From assembly GCA_900766495.1 (NCBI GenBank), contig CAAFVM010000022.1:1-48924 (forward strand): a stretch of 48,924 bases of DNA. Reading direction: 5' to 3'. Both the position numbers and the translations under genes were made by a program. The stretch comes from Clostridia bacterium (GTDB lineage Bacteria; Bacillota; Clostridia; Christensenellales; Borkfalkiaceae). Positions 41,117 through 48,235 of the stretch are shown here, in pieces. Within the stretch, counting starts at the first letter, position 1, and the number at the start of each line of letters is the position of its first letter. A model generated the notes under the pieces. It ran no database searches, was not told where the DNA came from, and saw nothing but the letters and a program-made list of their open reading frames with translations.

Positions 41117-43966
41117 ATGAATAACAAAACCGCGCCCGAAATTTCGGCGAGTAAGCAAAATTTAATAACAGGCGGCGATAACGAAAAAAGCAAGAACGTT
41201 ATTTTTACCGTTTTTTATTATGCCGCGGCGCCGCTTGCCATAATAGCCGCGTTTTTTATTCTTTACGCGATATGCGGGGTATATCCGTTCAGCGAAAAGC
41301 ACATATCTTCTTACGATATGAACGCGCAGATTGCCCCTATAATCGAGCATCTTTTCGACGTAATCGACGGCAAAAGTTCGTTGTTTTATACCCGTTCGCT
41401 CGCCGGCGGAATGGATATGTTCGGTTCGCTCGCATATTGCCTTATAAGTCCGTTTACGTTTATATTTTTGTTTTTCGGCAAGGGCAACGCGATATACGGA
41501 ACGAGCATAGTTTTGCCGTTAAAAGCCGCCTGCATTTGTCTTTCTGCCTTATACTATTTAAGAAAACGTTTTAATTTCAAGGGCGTTTTGGGAGTTGCGC
41601 TCGCGCTGTGCTATTCGGCTTCCGGCTATTTTTTCATGGCTAACACCTATATAAACTGGCTCGATATTTTAATCTGGTTTCCGTTTTTGGCTCTCGGATT
41701 TTATAATTTAACGCAGAAAAAAGGCAAAAAATTGTTTATAGCCGCGCTTGCGCTTACAATATATTCAAGCTTTTCGATAGGCTGTTTTTCGCTTTTTATA
41801 ATTTTCCCCATAGGGCTTTGCTACATTTATATGGTTGCGGAGGGGGATAAGAAAGCGCTCGTTTACGACTATTGTTCATCGCTTGCCGCCGCTATTGCCA
41901 TAACTTTGCCTCTTTTGGTGCCTGCGTTCGCCGCCTTTTTGAGTTCGAAACGCCGCGGAGGAGTGTTCGATAATCTTATAGAAACGCCGTCCGCTTCCGC
42001 TCTTTATGCCAAGTTCAGTTATATTTTCAGCGATTGCTTTACGCTTTCTCTTACCATAGCGTATTTTGTAGAAAACAAAGTAAAAAAGAATAAGCGTTCG
42101 CAATTTTTGCTTGTGGCTCTCGCGTTTATATTCGCGCCCGTTATTTGCGACGAATGCTGTAAATTGCTCAATTTCGGCTCGTATATGAGCTACGCTTTGC
42201 GCTTCGGATTTTTAAATTCTTTCGCATTTCTATACTGCGCCGCGCTTTATTTAAGCGGAAAAACGGACAAATATAAACAGGTTATAATTAAGCGAAAAAA
42301 CGACGAGAAGCTTGCGCAAAATATCAAAAATAAAAACGAAAAAGCCCCGCTATATGTTCGTAAACGCGCATTTCACGCAGAAACCGCGGCTTATTGCGCG
42401 GCGTTGTTTACGGTTGTTATAGCCGCCGTTATAGGGTGGACGCTTCTTTTTTCGGTTATAAACGACGGAAAATATTCGCAACATTTTTACGGCATATTCG
42501 CCCATTCGCTTGGCGGACTTGAAGTTATAGTGTGGTTTTTCGCCGCGGCGGCGGTTTTGTTTATAATAGGAATGATTTGGGGCGAAACGCGCAAACTTTC
42601 GCCTAAAATTTTTGCGGTTGCCGCTTGCGTGCTGCTTGTTTTTCAAAACGGGTTTTATTATTATGCGGCTGTTCGCGGCAATACGAGCAACCCGTCCACG
42701 CTTAACTGGTTTGAAAACGCGGTTGAATATTGCAAAAACGAAAGCGGCGAACAAGTGCGTATAAAAACCGACGGAGATTACGTGTCTGCCGAAAATCCAC
42801 TGACCATGCACGTTTCGTCGGTTACGGTTTTTTCCTCGGTAACCGACGGCGCAAACTTTATCGCAAGCGACTTTTTCGGTTATAGCGGCAACGGTAAAAA
42901 CGTTTTAAGAAGTTACGGCGGCACGTATTTAGGCGACTGCCTGTTCGGTTACAAGTATATGATTACCAACGGTTCGCACCCCGCGGGTTGGAAAGAAAAG
43001 TCGGGCTATAACGCCGTAAACGACGATTTCACGCTTTTTGAAAACGATTACGCTTTCCCGCTTTCGTTTAAAACAAGCGGCGAAAGAATAGGTAAAAGCT
43101 CGGGCGACAAGCAAACCGATTACGACGTGCTTTTAAGTTTTTTAGGCGGAGATAAAACGGTTTCGTCGGCTGTGGGCGCGGGCGATGTTATAACGCAGGA
43201 CGACGGCTCGGTTCGCATACGCGTGCGCGCCGAAGCGTGTTCGAGCGTTTATATCAAGTGCGCCGTTCCCGAAAAGTATAAGGCGCGCTATTGCAAATAT
43301 TCGTGGAGGGAGGACGACGCGCTTTCGTTTGACGACGAAAAAACAGAAAAGAACTCAAACGGGGAAGCCGTAATCCGCCTTGCCGGCAGCGCGGTAGGCG
43401 GGCAAAGTTACTCGCTTTACGTAAAGGCTTTCGGCGAGGAGTTTCCGCTGAAAGCCGAAATGGCAAGTTGGTTCACCGTTTTCGCCGTGAAAAAAGAAAG
43501 CGTTGAAAAAGCCGCTCGCCTGGCGCAAAGTAACGCCTGCGAAACGGTGTATTCGGCGAACAAAACCGTTATTAAAGTGAACGCGAACGAGGGCGACAGT
43601 TTGTTTTTGTCGTTCGTAAAACTAAAAGGGCATTCGGCTACGATTAACGGCAAAAAGGTTGATTTTTGCGAAAACTTTCTTAATTTAACCGTTCTTCCGC
43701 TTGAAAACGGCGTTAACGAGGTGGTTATAACTTACAACTCGCCTTACGTCGCGTATGCGCTTGCGGGCGTTTGCGCGGGCGCCGTTATTCTGCTTGTCTT
43801 GTGGCTGCTTGGCAGGCTTAAAGATAAAAAGCAGGAAATTCTTCATAAAGCGGTGAATATATGCGCGCTGTCGCTGGGCGGGGTAGTCCTCGCGGTGTTT
43901 TTCGTTCTGCCCGTCGGTTTGGGAGTTTATAACCTTGTGCATTATCTGCTCGGATTGCTTATATAG
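41117..43966 (+). CDS. YfhO-like multi-membrane protein
   Basis: A 949-residue membrane protein with about twelve or more membrane segments: a hydrophobic N-terminal block (to about 515), a soluble extracytoplasmic block (about 520-880), and two C-terminal segments. This matches YfhO (DUF6044-like) proteins of Bacillota, related to glycosyltransferase-C enzymes and linked to glycosylation of lipoteichoic acids. The early SSYDMNAQIAP (Asp after the first membrane segment) fits a GT-C active site. Weak ribosome binding site. Confidence 0.85.
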   Translation: MNNKTAPEISASKQNLITGGDNEKSKNVIFTVFYYAAAPLAIIAAFFILYAICGVYPFSEKHISSYDMNAQIAPIIEHLFDVIDGKSSLFYTRSLAGGMDMFGSLAYCLISPFTFIFLFFGKGNAIYGTSIVLPLKAACICLSALYYLRKRFNFKGVLGVALALCYSASGYFFMANTYINWLDILIWFPFLALGFYNLTQKKGKKLFIAALALTIYSSFSIGCFSLFIIFPIGLCYIYMVAEGDKKALVYDYCSSLAAAIAITLPLLVPAFAAFLSSKRRGGVFDNLIETPSASALYAKFSYIFSDCFTLSLTIAYFVENKVKKNKRSQFLLVALAFIFAPVICDECCKLLNFGSYMSYALRFGFLNSFAFLYCAALYLSGKTDKYKQVIIKRKNDEKLAQNIKNKNEKAPLYVRKRAFHAETAAYCAALFTVVIAAVIGWTLLFSVINDGKYSQHFYGIFAHSLGGLEVIVWFFAAAAVLFIIGMIWGETRKLSPKIFAVAACVLLVFQNGFYYYAAVRGNTSNPSTLNWFENAVEYCKNESGEQVRIKTDGDYVSAENPLTMHVSSVTVFSSVTDGANFIASDFFGYSGNGKNVLRSYGGTYLGDCLFGYKYMITNGSHPAGWKEKSGYNAVNDDFTLFENDYAFPLSFKTSGERIGKSSGDKQTDYDVLLSFLGGDKTVSSAVGAGDVITQDDGSVRIRVRAEACSSVYIKCAVPEKYKARYCKYSWREDDALSFDDEKTEKNSNGEAVIRLAGSAVGGQSYSLYVKAFGEEFPLKAEMASWFTVFAVKKESVEKAARLAQSNACETVYSANKTVIKVNANEGDSLFLSFVKLKGHSATINGKKVDFCENFLNLTVLPLENGVNEVVITYNSPYVAYALAGVCAGAVILLVLWLLGRLKDKKQEILHKAVNICALSLGGVVLAVFFVLPVGLGVYNLVHYLLGLLI

Positions 43967-44094
43967 GGGCTTATAAACGGTGCTTATCAACGCGAAAAAG
44001 CATAAAGGCGGCATATATAAAGCGTATGTAAAGCAATGGCGCGCAGTAATATAATGCAATAACGCGCAATAAATGCGTGCGAAAAGGCGAAAAA

Positions 44095-44128
44095 TCTCGC
44101 GTACGTACGCGTATATCGCGCGTTTTTT
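44095..44128 (+). terminator. Possible terminator after the YfhO-like gene
   Basis: Palindromic CGCGTACGTACGCG followed by CGCGCG and TTTTTT. Folding is ambiguous. The rest of 43967-44178 is A/T and CG-rich filler without a gene. Confidence 0.4.
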
Positions 44129-44178
44129 ATAAAAATTAATAGTCGCGAAGAAAAATTTGCAAATAGCGGTAAAAATCG

Positions 44179-44207
44179 TTGACAAGAAAAACGATAAGTG
44201 TTAAAAT
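44179..44207 (+). promoter_or_regulatory. Promoter for rpmG-secE-nusG
   Basis: TTGACA, 17-bp spacer, TAAAAT, about 80 bp before rpmG. Confidence 0.75.
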
Positions 44208-44287
44208 ACGTTTAGCATCTCGTGTACGGGGTGTTAATTTTATGTTACGTTAGTTTGCCGAGTCTTTTGGCAAACGGGAAGGCAAAT

Positions 44288-44452
44288 ATGGCATCGAAAG
44301 GAACTAGAATCAAAATCACTCTTGCGTGCACCGAGTGCAAACAGCGCAACTACGACGTGTACAAGAACAAAAAGAACACTCCCGACAGGCTCGAGATAAA
44401 TAAATACTGCCCGTTTTGCAGAAAACACACCGCGCATAAAGAAACCAAATAA
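44288..44452 (+). CDS. rpmG: 50S ribosomal protein L33
   Basis: A 54-residue protein with CTEC and CPFC zinc pairs (C+ form), start MASKGTRIKITLACTECKQRNY. I used the ATG at 44288, with GGGAAGG upstream; the longer frame to 44222 has no homologous sequence. First gene of the classical rpmG-secE-nusG-rplK order. Confidence 0.96.
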   Translation: MASKGTRIKITLACTECKQRNYDVYKNKKNTPDRLEINKYCPFCRKHTAHKETK

Positions 44453-44512
44453 TTTTCTTTTCGCATCGGTTTCAAGCCGTATTAATTTATCGAGATATAG
44501 CGAGGTATAATT

Positions 44513-44827
44513 ATGAACGAGGAAACTAAAAACGTTCAAAAGGGGACTTCGGAAGTCGCCGTAAAAACACAGAACGAAGTTGCCGCCAAGAAACAGGCGA
44601 ATAAAAATAAAAAGCCCAACGCGTTCGTCAGGTTTTTCAAAAACATCGGCAGAAAATTCAAAGAAACTTTCTCCGAACTTAAAAAGGTTACCTGGCCGAA
44701 GTTTTCCAAAGTGGTTAAGCAAACCGGAGTGGTGCTCGGCATCATTTTGATATTTCTCATTTTGGTTACGGCGTTCGACTACGGTTTTCAAGCCTTGCTT
44801 AAACTCGTAACGAACGGCAGCGTTTGA
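44513..44827 (+). CDS. secE: Preprotein translocase subunit SecE
   Basis: A 104-residue protein: basic, polar N-terminus (1-38), amphipathic helix with ETFSELKKVTWPK (the SecE signature), and one C-terminal membrane segment (about 72-92). It clamps SecY in the translocon. AGCGAGG precedes the start; nusG follows 11 bp downstream. Confidence 0.95.
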   Translation: MNEETKNVQKGTSEVAVKTQNEVAAKKQANKNKKPNAFVRFFKNIGRKFKETFSELKKVTWPKFSKVVKQTGVVLGIILIFLILVTAFDYGFQALLKLVTNGSV

Positions 44828-44838
44828 GGGTGACTTAA

Positions 44839-45375
44839 ATGGAAGAAACGAATACCGCCAAGTGGTACGTCATTCACACCTATTCCGGCTATGAAGCCAT
44901 GGTGAAAGACAGCCTTGAAAAACTTATAGAAAACAACAATCTTTCTTCTACCATTCTGTCTATAAAAATTCCTATGGAGCAGACCATAGAGGAAAGGAAC
45001 GGTAAAAAGAAAGTCGTTCAGCGCAAACTTATTCCGTCATACGTCTTTATTAAAATGATTTTTAATAACGATTTATGGTATGTTATTACCAACATCAAAG
45101 GCGTTACCGGATTTGTCGGGCCGCAGGGGCGTTTGCTTCCTCTTACCGACGACGAAGTTCGCCGCATGCGCCTTGAAGACGTGGTTGAAAATGCGGATTT
45201 TGCCGTAGGCGATAACGTTAAAATCGTTTCGGGACCGCTTGAATCGTTCGTCGGCGTTATAACCTCGCTCAACCCCACCAGCCAGAAAGCTAACGTTAAG
45301 GTTGATATGTTCGGGCGCGAAACCGACGTTGAACTCGAATTCGTTCAGATAGAAAAAGTGGTTGAAAACTTTTAA
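44839..45375 (+). CDS. nusG: Transcription termination/antitermination factor NusG
   Basis: A 178-residue protein with NGN domain (AKWYVIHTYSGYEAMVKDSLEKLIEN, about 7-32; PGYVFIKM-like PSYVFIKMIFNNDLWYVITNIKGVTGFVG) and C-terminal KOW domain (VGDNVKIVSGPLESFVGVI, about 121-139). It couples RNA polymerase to the ribosome or Rho and affects pausing. Length is standard. Confidence 0.97.
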   Translation: MEETNTAKWYVIHTYSGYEAMVKDSLEKLIENNNLSSTILSIKIPMEQTIEERNGKKKVVQRKLIPSYVFIKMIFNNDLWYVITNIKGVTGFVGPQGRLLPLTDDEVRRMRLEDVVENADFAVGDNVKIVSGPLESFVGVITSLNPTSQKANVKVDMFGRETDVELEFVQIEKVVENF

Positions 45376-45512
45376 TTTAATAGGTTTTCGTCTGCGTTGC
45401 TTTCTATCATAAATATATATATCAACGGCGCGCGTTTTGTTCGCGCGTTTATTACGCGGCGAAAAAAGCCGCAAAAAATCAGTTTACCTCCGCAAAAGTT
45501 TTTTTGCGGTGA

Positions 45513-45559
45513 GTGGGAGAAACGCCAAAATCTAAAACCGACGTTTTCGCTTGAACCAC
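45513..45559 (+). promoter_or_regulatory. L1-operator-like hairpin before rplK
   Basis: GTGG (45513) and CCAC (45559) close a stem; inside are the loop bases GA on the left and GCTTGA on the right, then an inner stem GAAACG/CGTTTTC. The same plan is found before rplA. A separate hairpin (CCGCAAAA with TTTTTGCGG, 45490-45509) lies just upstream. Confidence 0.7.
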
Positions 45560-45578
45560 AATAAATGGAGGAAATATT

Positions 45579-46004
45579 ATGGCTAAAAAAGTTACAGCAG
45601 TCGTGAAATTGCAACTGCCTGCGGGCAAAGCAACCCCGGGTCCCCCCGTAGGTTCTACGCTTGGTCCTTACGGTATCAATATTCCCGGCTTTACCAAGGA
45701 GTTCAACGCTAAAACCGCCGATAAAGCGGGTCTTATCATTCCTTGCGTAATCACGATTTATCAGGACCGTTCGTTCACGTTCATACTTAAAACTCCTCCC
45801 GCACCCGTTCTTATTAAAAAAGCGTGCGGTATAGAAACTGCGAGCGGCGTGCCTAACAAACAGAAAGTCGCGAAGCTCACAAAAGCTCAGGTCGAAGAAA
45901 TAGCCAAAACCAAAATGGTCGATACCAACGCCGCTTCGCTTGAAGCCGCTATGTCGATGATAAAAGGTACGGCTCGTTCGATGGGCATTACCGTTGAAGA
46001 CTAA
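45579..46004 (+). CDS. rplK: 50S ribosomal protein L11
   Basis: A 141-residue protein with KLQLPAGKATPGPPVGSTLGPYGINI and the C-terminal rRNA-binding KMVDTNAASLEAAMSMIKGTARSMGITV. It forms part of the GTPase-associated centre. Start follows TGGAGG. A conserved-loop element lies directly after its stop. Confidence 0.98.
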   Translation: MAKKVTAVVKLQLPAGKATPGPPVGSTLGPYGINIPGFTKEFNAKTADKAGLIIPCVITIYQDRSFTFILKTPPAPVLIKKACGIETASGVPNKQKVAKLTKAQVEEIAKTKMVDTNAASLEAAMSMIKGTARSMGITVED

Positions 46005-46005
46005 A

Positions 46006-46056
46006 AACCCCTCTATAAGTCGATAAACCGCACTTTTGTGTGGCGACGAAGAGGTT
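46006..46056 (+). repeat. Conserved-loop element, copy 5, between rplK and rplA
   Basis: AACC and TCT pair with AGA and GGTT, core CTATAAGTCGAT, then AAA and an internal hairpin CCGCAC/GTGTGG. No T run follows, so it need not stop transcription; it would be a processing or spacing element inside a ribosomal operon. Confidence 0.65.
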
Positions 46057-46095
46057 GCGGCTCGTAAAATTTAACGCATGCGCAGTCGCTTTATA

Positions 46096-46123
46096 GTGGG
46101 AGAGCTTTTGCTCGTTTGACCAC
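46096..46123 (+). promoter_or_regulatory. L1-operator-like hairpin before rplA
   Basis: GTGG/CCAC outer stem, GA and GTTTGA internal loop, GAGC/GCTC inner stem with a TTTT loop. Directly followed by the rplA Shine-Dalgarno (AAGGAGG), where L1 binding would block translation. Confidence 0.75.
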
Positions 46124-46136
46124 AAGGAGGATTTAT

Positions 46137-46820
46137 ATGAAATTTGGTAAGAAATATGCCGACAGCATCAAGGCATACGACAAAACGAAAGTTTACGACG
46201 TTGAAGAAGCGGTTGATATCGTTCTTAACACCTCGAAAGCCAAGTTCGACGAAACCATCGAACTTCACACCAAACTGGGCGTTGACCCCAAACAGGCTGA
46301 CCAGCAGGTAAGAGGCGTTATCGTTCTTCCTAACGGTACCGGTAAGAAAGTTAAAGTTTTGGTTATAGCTAAAGGCGCCAAAGCCGACGAAGCTCAAGCC
46401 GCGGGTGCCGATTACGTAGGCGCCGAAGATATGATAGCCAAAATCCAGAAAGAAAACTGGTTCGATTTCGACGTGGTTATCGCCACTCCCGACATGATGG
46501 GACTTATCGGTCGTATCGGTAAAGTGCTCGGTCCTAAAGGACTTATGCCTAACCCGAAATCGGGCACCGTTACTATGGACGTAACCAAAGCGGTTAACGA
46601 CGTTAAAGCCGGTAAAGTAGAATACAGACTTGACAAAACCGCCGTTATTCACTGCGTAATAGGCAAGAAGAGCTTCGGTAAAGAAAAACTTCTTGAAAAC
46701 TATCGCGCTCTTATGGACGCGATCGTTAAAGCTAAACCCGCCGCCGCAAAGGGCGTATATATTAAAGGTATCGCGCTCGCTTCCACCATGGGTCCCGGCG
46801 TAAAGGTAAAAGCCAACTAA
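46137..46820 (+). CDS. rplA: 50S ribosomal protein L1
   Basis: A 227-residue protein with GKKYADSIKAYDKTKVYDVEEAVDIV, DPKQADQQVRGVIVLPNGTGK (about 63-83), GKVLGPKGLMPNPKSGTV and a C-terminal VYIKGIALASTMGPGVKV. ATG at 46137 follows AAGGAGG; the upstream in-frame TTG at 46116 lies within the operator. L1 binds the 23S L1 stalk and represses its own mRNA. Confidence 0.97.
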   Translation: MKFGKKYADSIKAYDKTKVYDVEEAVDIVLNTSKAKFDETIELHTKLGVDPKQADQQVRGVIVLPNGTGKKVKVLVIAKGAKADEAQAAGADYVGAEDMIAKIQKENWFDFDVVIATPDMMGLIGRIGKVLGPKGLMPNPKSGTVTMDVTKAVNDVKAGKVEYRLDKTAVIHCVIGKKSFGKEKLLENYRALMDAIVKAKPAAAKGVYIKGIALASTMGPGVKVKAN

Positions 46821-46886
46821 TTAAAACAAATTTGCTGCCACAGCTAAAGCTATGGCAAAATATTCCCGAAACCCGCGTGAAATCGT

Positions 46887-46915
46887 TTGACAAGCGCGGG
46901 CAGGGGTGATATAAT
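46887..46915 (+). promoter_or_regulatory. Perfect consensus promoter for rplJL
   Basis: TTGACA, 17-bp spacer, TATAAT. It starts a separate rplJL transcript about 170 nt before the coding region. Confidence 0.85.
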
Positions 46916-46921
46916 TTAACG

Positions 46922-47098
46922 GTAAAAAGTAAATAGCCGTAGAAACCGGTGTTAATTGCGGGGCTTAATGCTTTGCAAACCTGTCGAGGCAGCATTTATA
47001 AGCGTTTTTTGCGTTTATTGTTAAGGTTAACTACCCTTATGCTGTTTTGGCATAAGGGTTTTTATTTGGTTTTTAAATTCTAATCGGAGGTGAACAAG
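46922..47098 (+). ncRNA. L10-type ribosomal leader
   Basis: Contains the marks of L10 leaders: GCCGTAG with CCGGTG (about 46936-46952), GCTTAATG, and CCTGTCGAGGCAGC (about 46979-46993), then the terminator hairpin at 47033. Binding of L10(L12)4 is expected to reduce rplJ expression by attenuation or by translation block. Confidence 0.75.
47033..47064 (+). terminator. Leader terminator before rplJ
   Basis: ACCCTTATGC and GCATAAGGGT form a perfect stem, loop TGTTTTG, then TTTTT. It lies in the leader and would serve as attenuator. Confidence 0.85.
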
Positions 47099-47632
47099 TT
47101 GTCCAACAATCTCGAACTCAAAAAGAAAGTAGTCGAAGATATTATCGAGCGCGTTAAAAACAGCAAATCGGTAGTTCTCGTCAACTATAAGGGTTTAACG
47201 GTAGCAGAGGACACCGAGCTTCGTAACGCGTTCAGAAAAGTCAACGTTGAATATAAAGTTTTGAAAAACACTTTGGTTCGCAAGGCTTTCGACGAAATGG
47301 GCGTTACCTCTTTCGATAACGACCTTAACGGTCCCACCGCCGTTGCTTTCGGCAGCGACGAAACGGGTGCTTCCAAGGTTATTGTTGAAGCGGTGAAGAA
47401 ATACGGTGATAAGTTAGCGGTTAAAAGCGCATACGTCGACGGCGGTTACGTTGACGTTGAAGGGGTTAAAGCTCTTGCGGCTATGCCCAGCAAAGAAGAA
47501 CTTATCGCAAAAATGCTCGGCTCTATGCAGTCGCCCATCACGAAGTTTGCAGGCGTTCTTTCAGCGACTTTGCGCAGCGTGGTTATCGCGCTCAATGCCG
47601 TTGCCGAGAAAAAAGCAAACGAAAACGCGTAA
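47099..47632 (+). CDS. rplJ: 50S ribosomal protein L10
   Basis: A 177-residue protein: KKKVVEDIIERVKNSKSVVLVNYKGLTVAEDTELRNAFRKVNVEYKVLKNTLVRKA is the rRNA-binding part, the C-terminus binds L12. The start is probably TTG at 47099 with GGAGG 8 nt upstream; an in-frame GTG at 47090 overlaps the Shine-Dalgarno itself and is unlikely. Confidence 0.95.
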   Translation: MSNNLELKKKVVEDIIERVKNSKSVVLVNYKGLTVAEDTELRNAFRKVNVEYKVLKNTLVRKAFDEMGVTSFDNDLNGPTAVAFGSDETGASKVIVEAVKKYGDKLAVKSAYVDGGYVDVEGVKALAAMPSKEELIAKMLGSMQSPITKFAGVLSATLRSVVIALNAVAEKKANENA

Positions 47633-47754
47633 TTTTACGCAAAAATCTGCCGCATAGCGGTAAAAACTTTTATTAAAAAGCCGCCCGCTTTTAAAAACAG
47701 GGCAAAATAATATATTTAATTTATTAATTTAAAAAAAAATCGGAGGATACAAAA

Positions 47755-48129
47755 ATGGCTGATATTGCAAAAATAATGGAAGAGATTAAAGGTCTTACCG
47801 TTCTCGAACTCAACAACCTCGTTAAAGCACTCGAAGAGGAATTCGGCGTAAGCGCTGCTGCTCCCGTAGCTGTTGCCGCTGCTCCCGCTGCTGCCGCTGC
47901 TGCTCCCGCTGCTGAAGAAAAAACCGAATTCAACGTAGTTCTTAAAGATTTCGGTTCTAACAAAATTGCCGTTATCAAGGCTATCAGGGAACTCACCGGT
48001 CTTGGCCTCGTTGAAGCTAAGAACCTCGTTGAGAAACTTGGCACCGTTAAGGAAGCTCTTCCTAAAGACGAAGCTACCAAAATGGTTGAAAAACTCAAAG
48101 AAGCCGGCGCTACCGCTGTTGCTGAGTAA
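47755..48129 (+). CDS. rplL: 50S ribosomal protein L7/L12
   Basis: A 124-residue protein: N-terminal dimerisation helices (IAKIMEEIKGLTVLELNNLVKALEEEFGVSA), Ala/Pro-rich hinge (about 40-60) and C-terminal domain with FNVVLKDFGSNKIAVIKAIRELTGLGLVEAKNLVE, which recruits translation GTPases. CGGAGGAT precedes the ATG. Last gene in the window. Confidence 0.98.
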   Translation: MADIAKIMEEIKGLTVLELNNLVKALEEEFGVSAAAPVAVAAAPAAAAAAPAAEEKTEFNVVLKDFGSNKIAVIKAIRELTGLGLVEAKNLVEKLGTVKEALPKDEATKMVEKLKEAGATAVAE

Positions 48130-48189
48130 TCTGTTTTGTTTTTCGCATAGCGCAGTTTTTGTTGCGCTTTGACTTAACAAACTAAAATT

Positions 48190-48226
48190 AAAACCGTTTC
48201 GGGTTTTTCCCGAAACGGTTTTTTTT
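48190..48226 (+). terminator. Strong terminator after rplL
   Basis: AAAACCGTTTCGGG pairs perfectly with CCCGAAACGG and TTTT, followed by a T run. Confidence 0.92.
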
Positions 48227-48235
48227 GTGTTCTTT

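Noticed and set aside
46116..46136. TTG at 46116 as the rplA start
   Set aside because: It lies inside the L1-operator hairpin, upstream of the AAGGAGG that serves the ATG at 46137.
47090..47098. GTG at 47090 as the rplJ start
   Set aside because: It overlaps the last base of the GGAGG Shine-Dalgarno; the TTG at 47099 has correct spacing.
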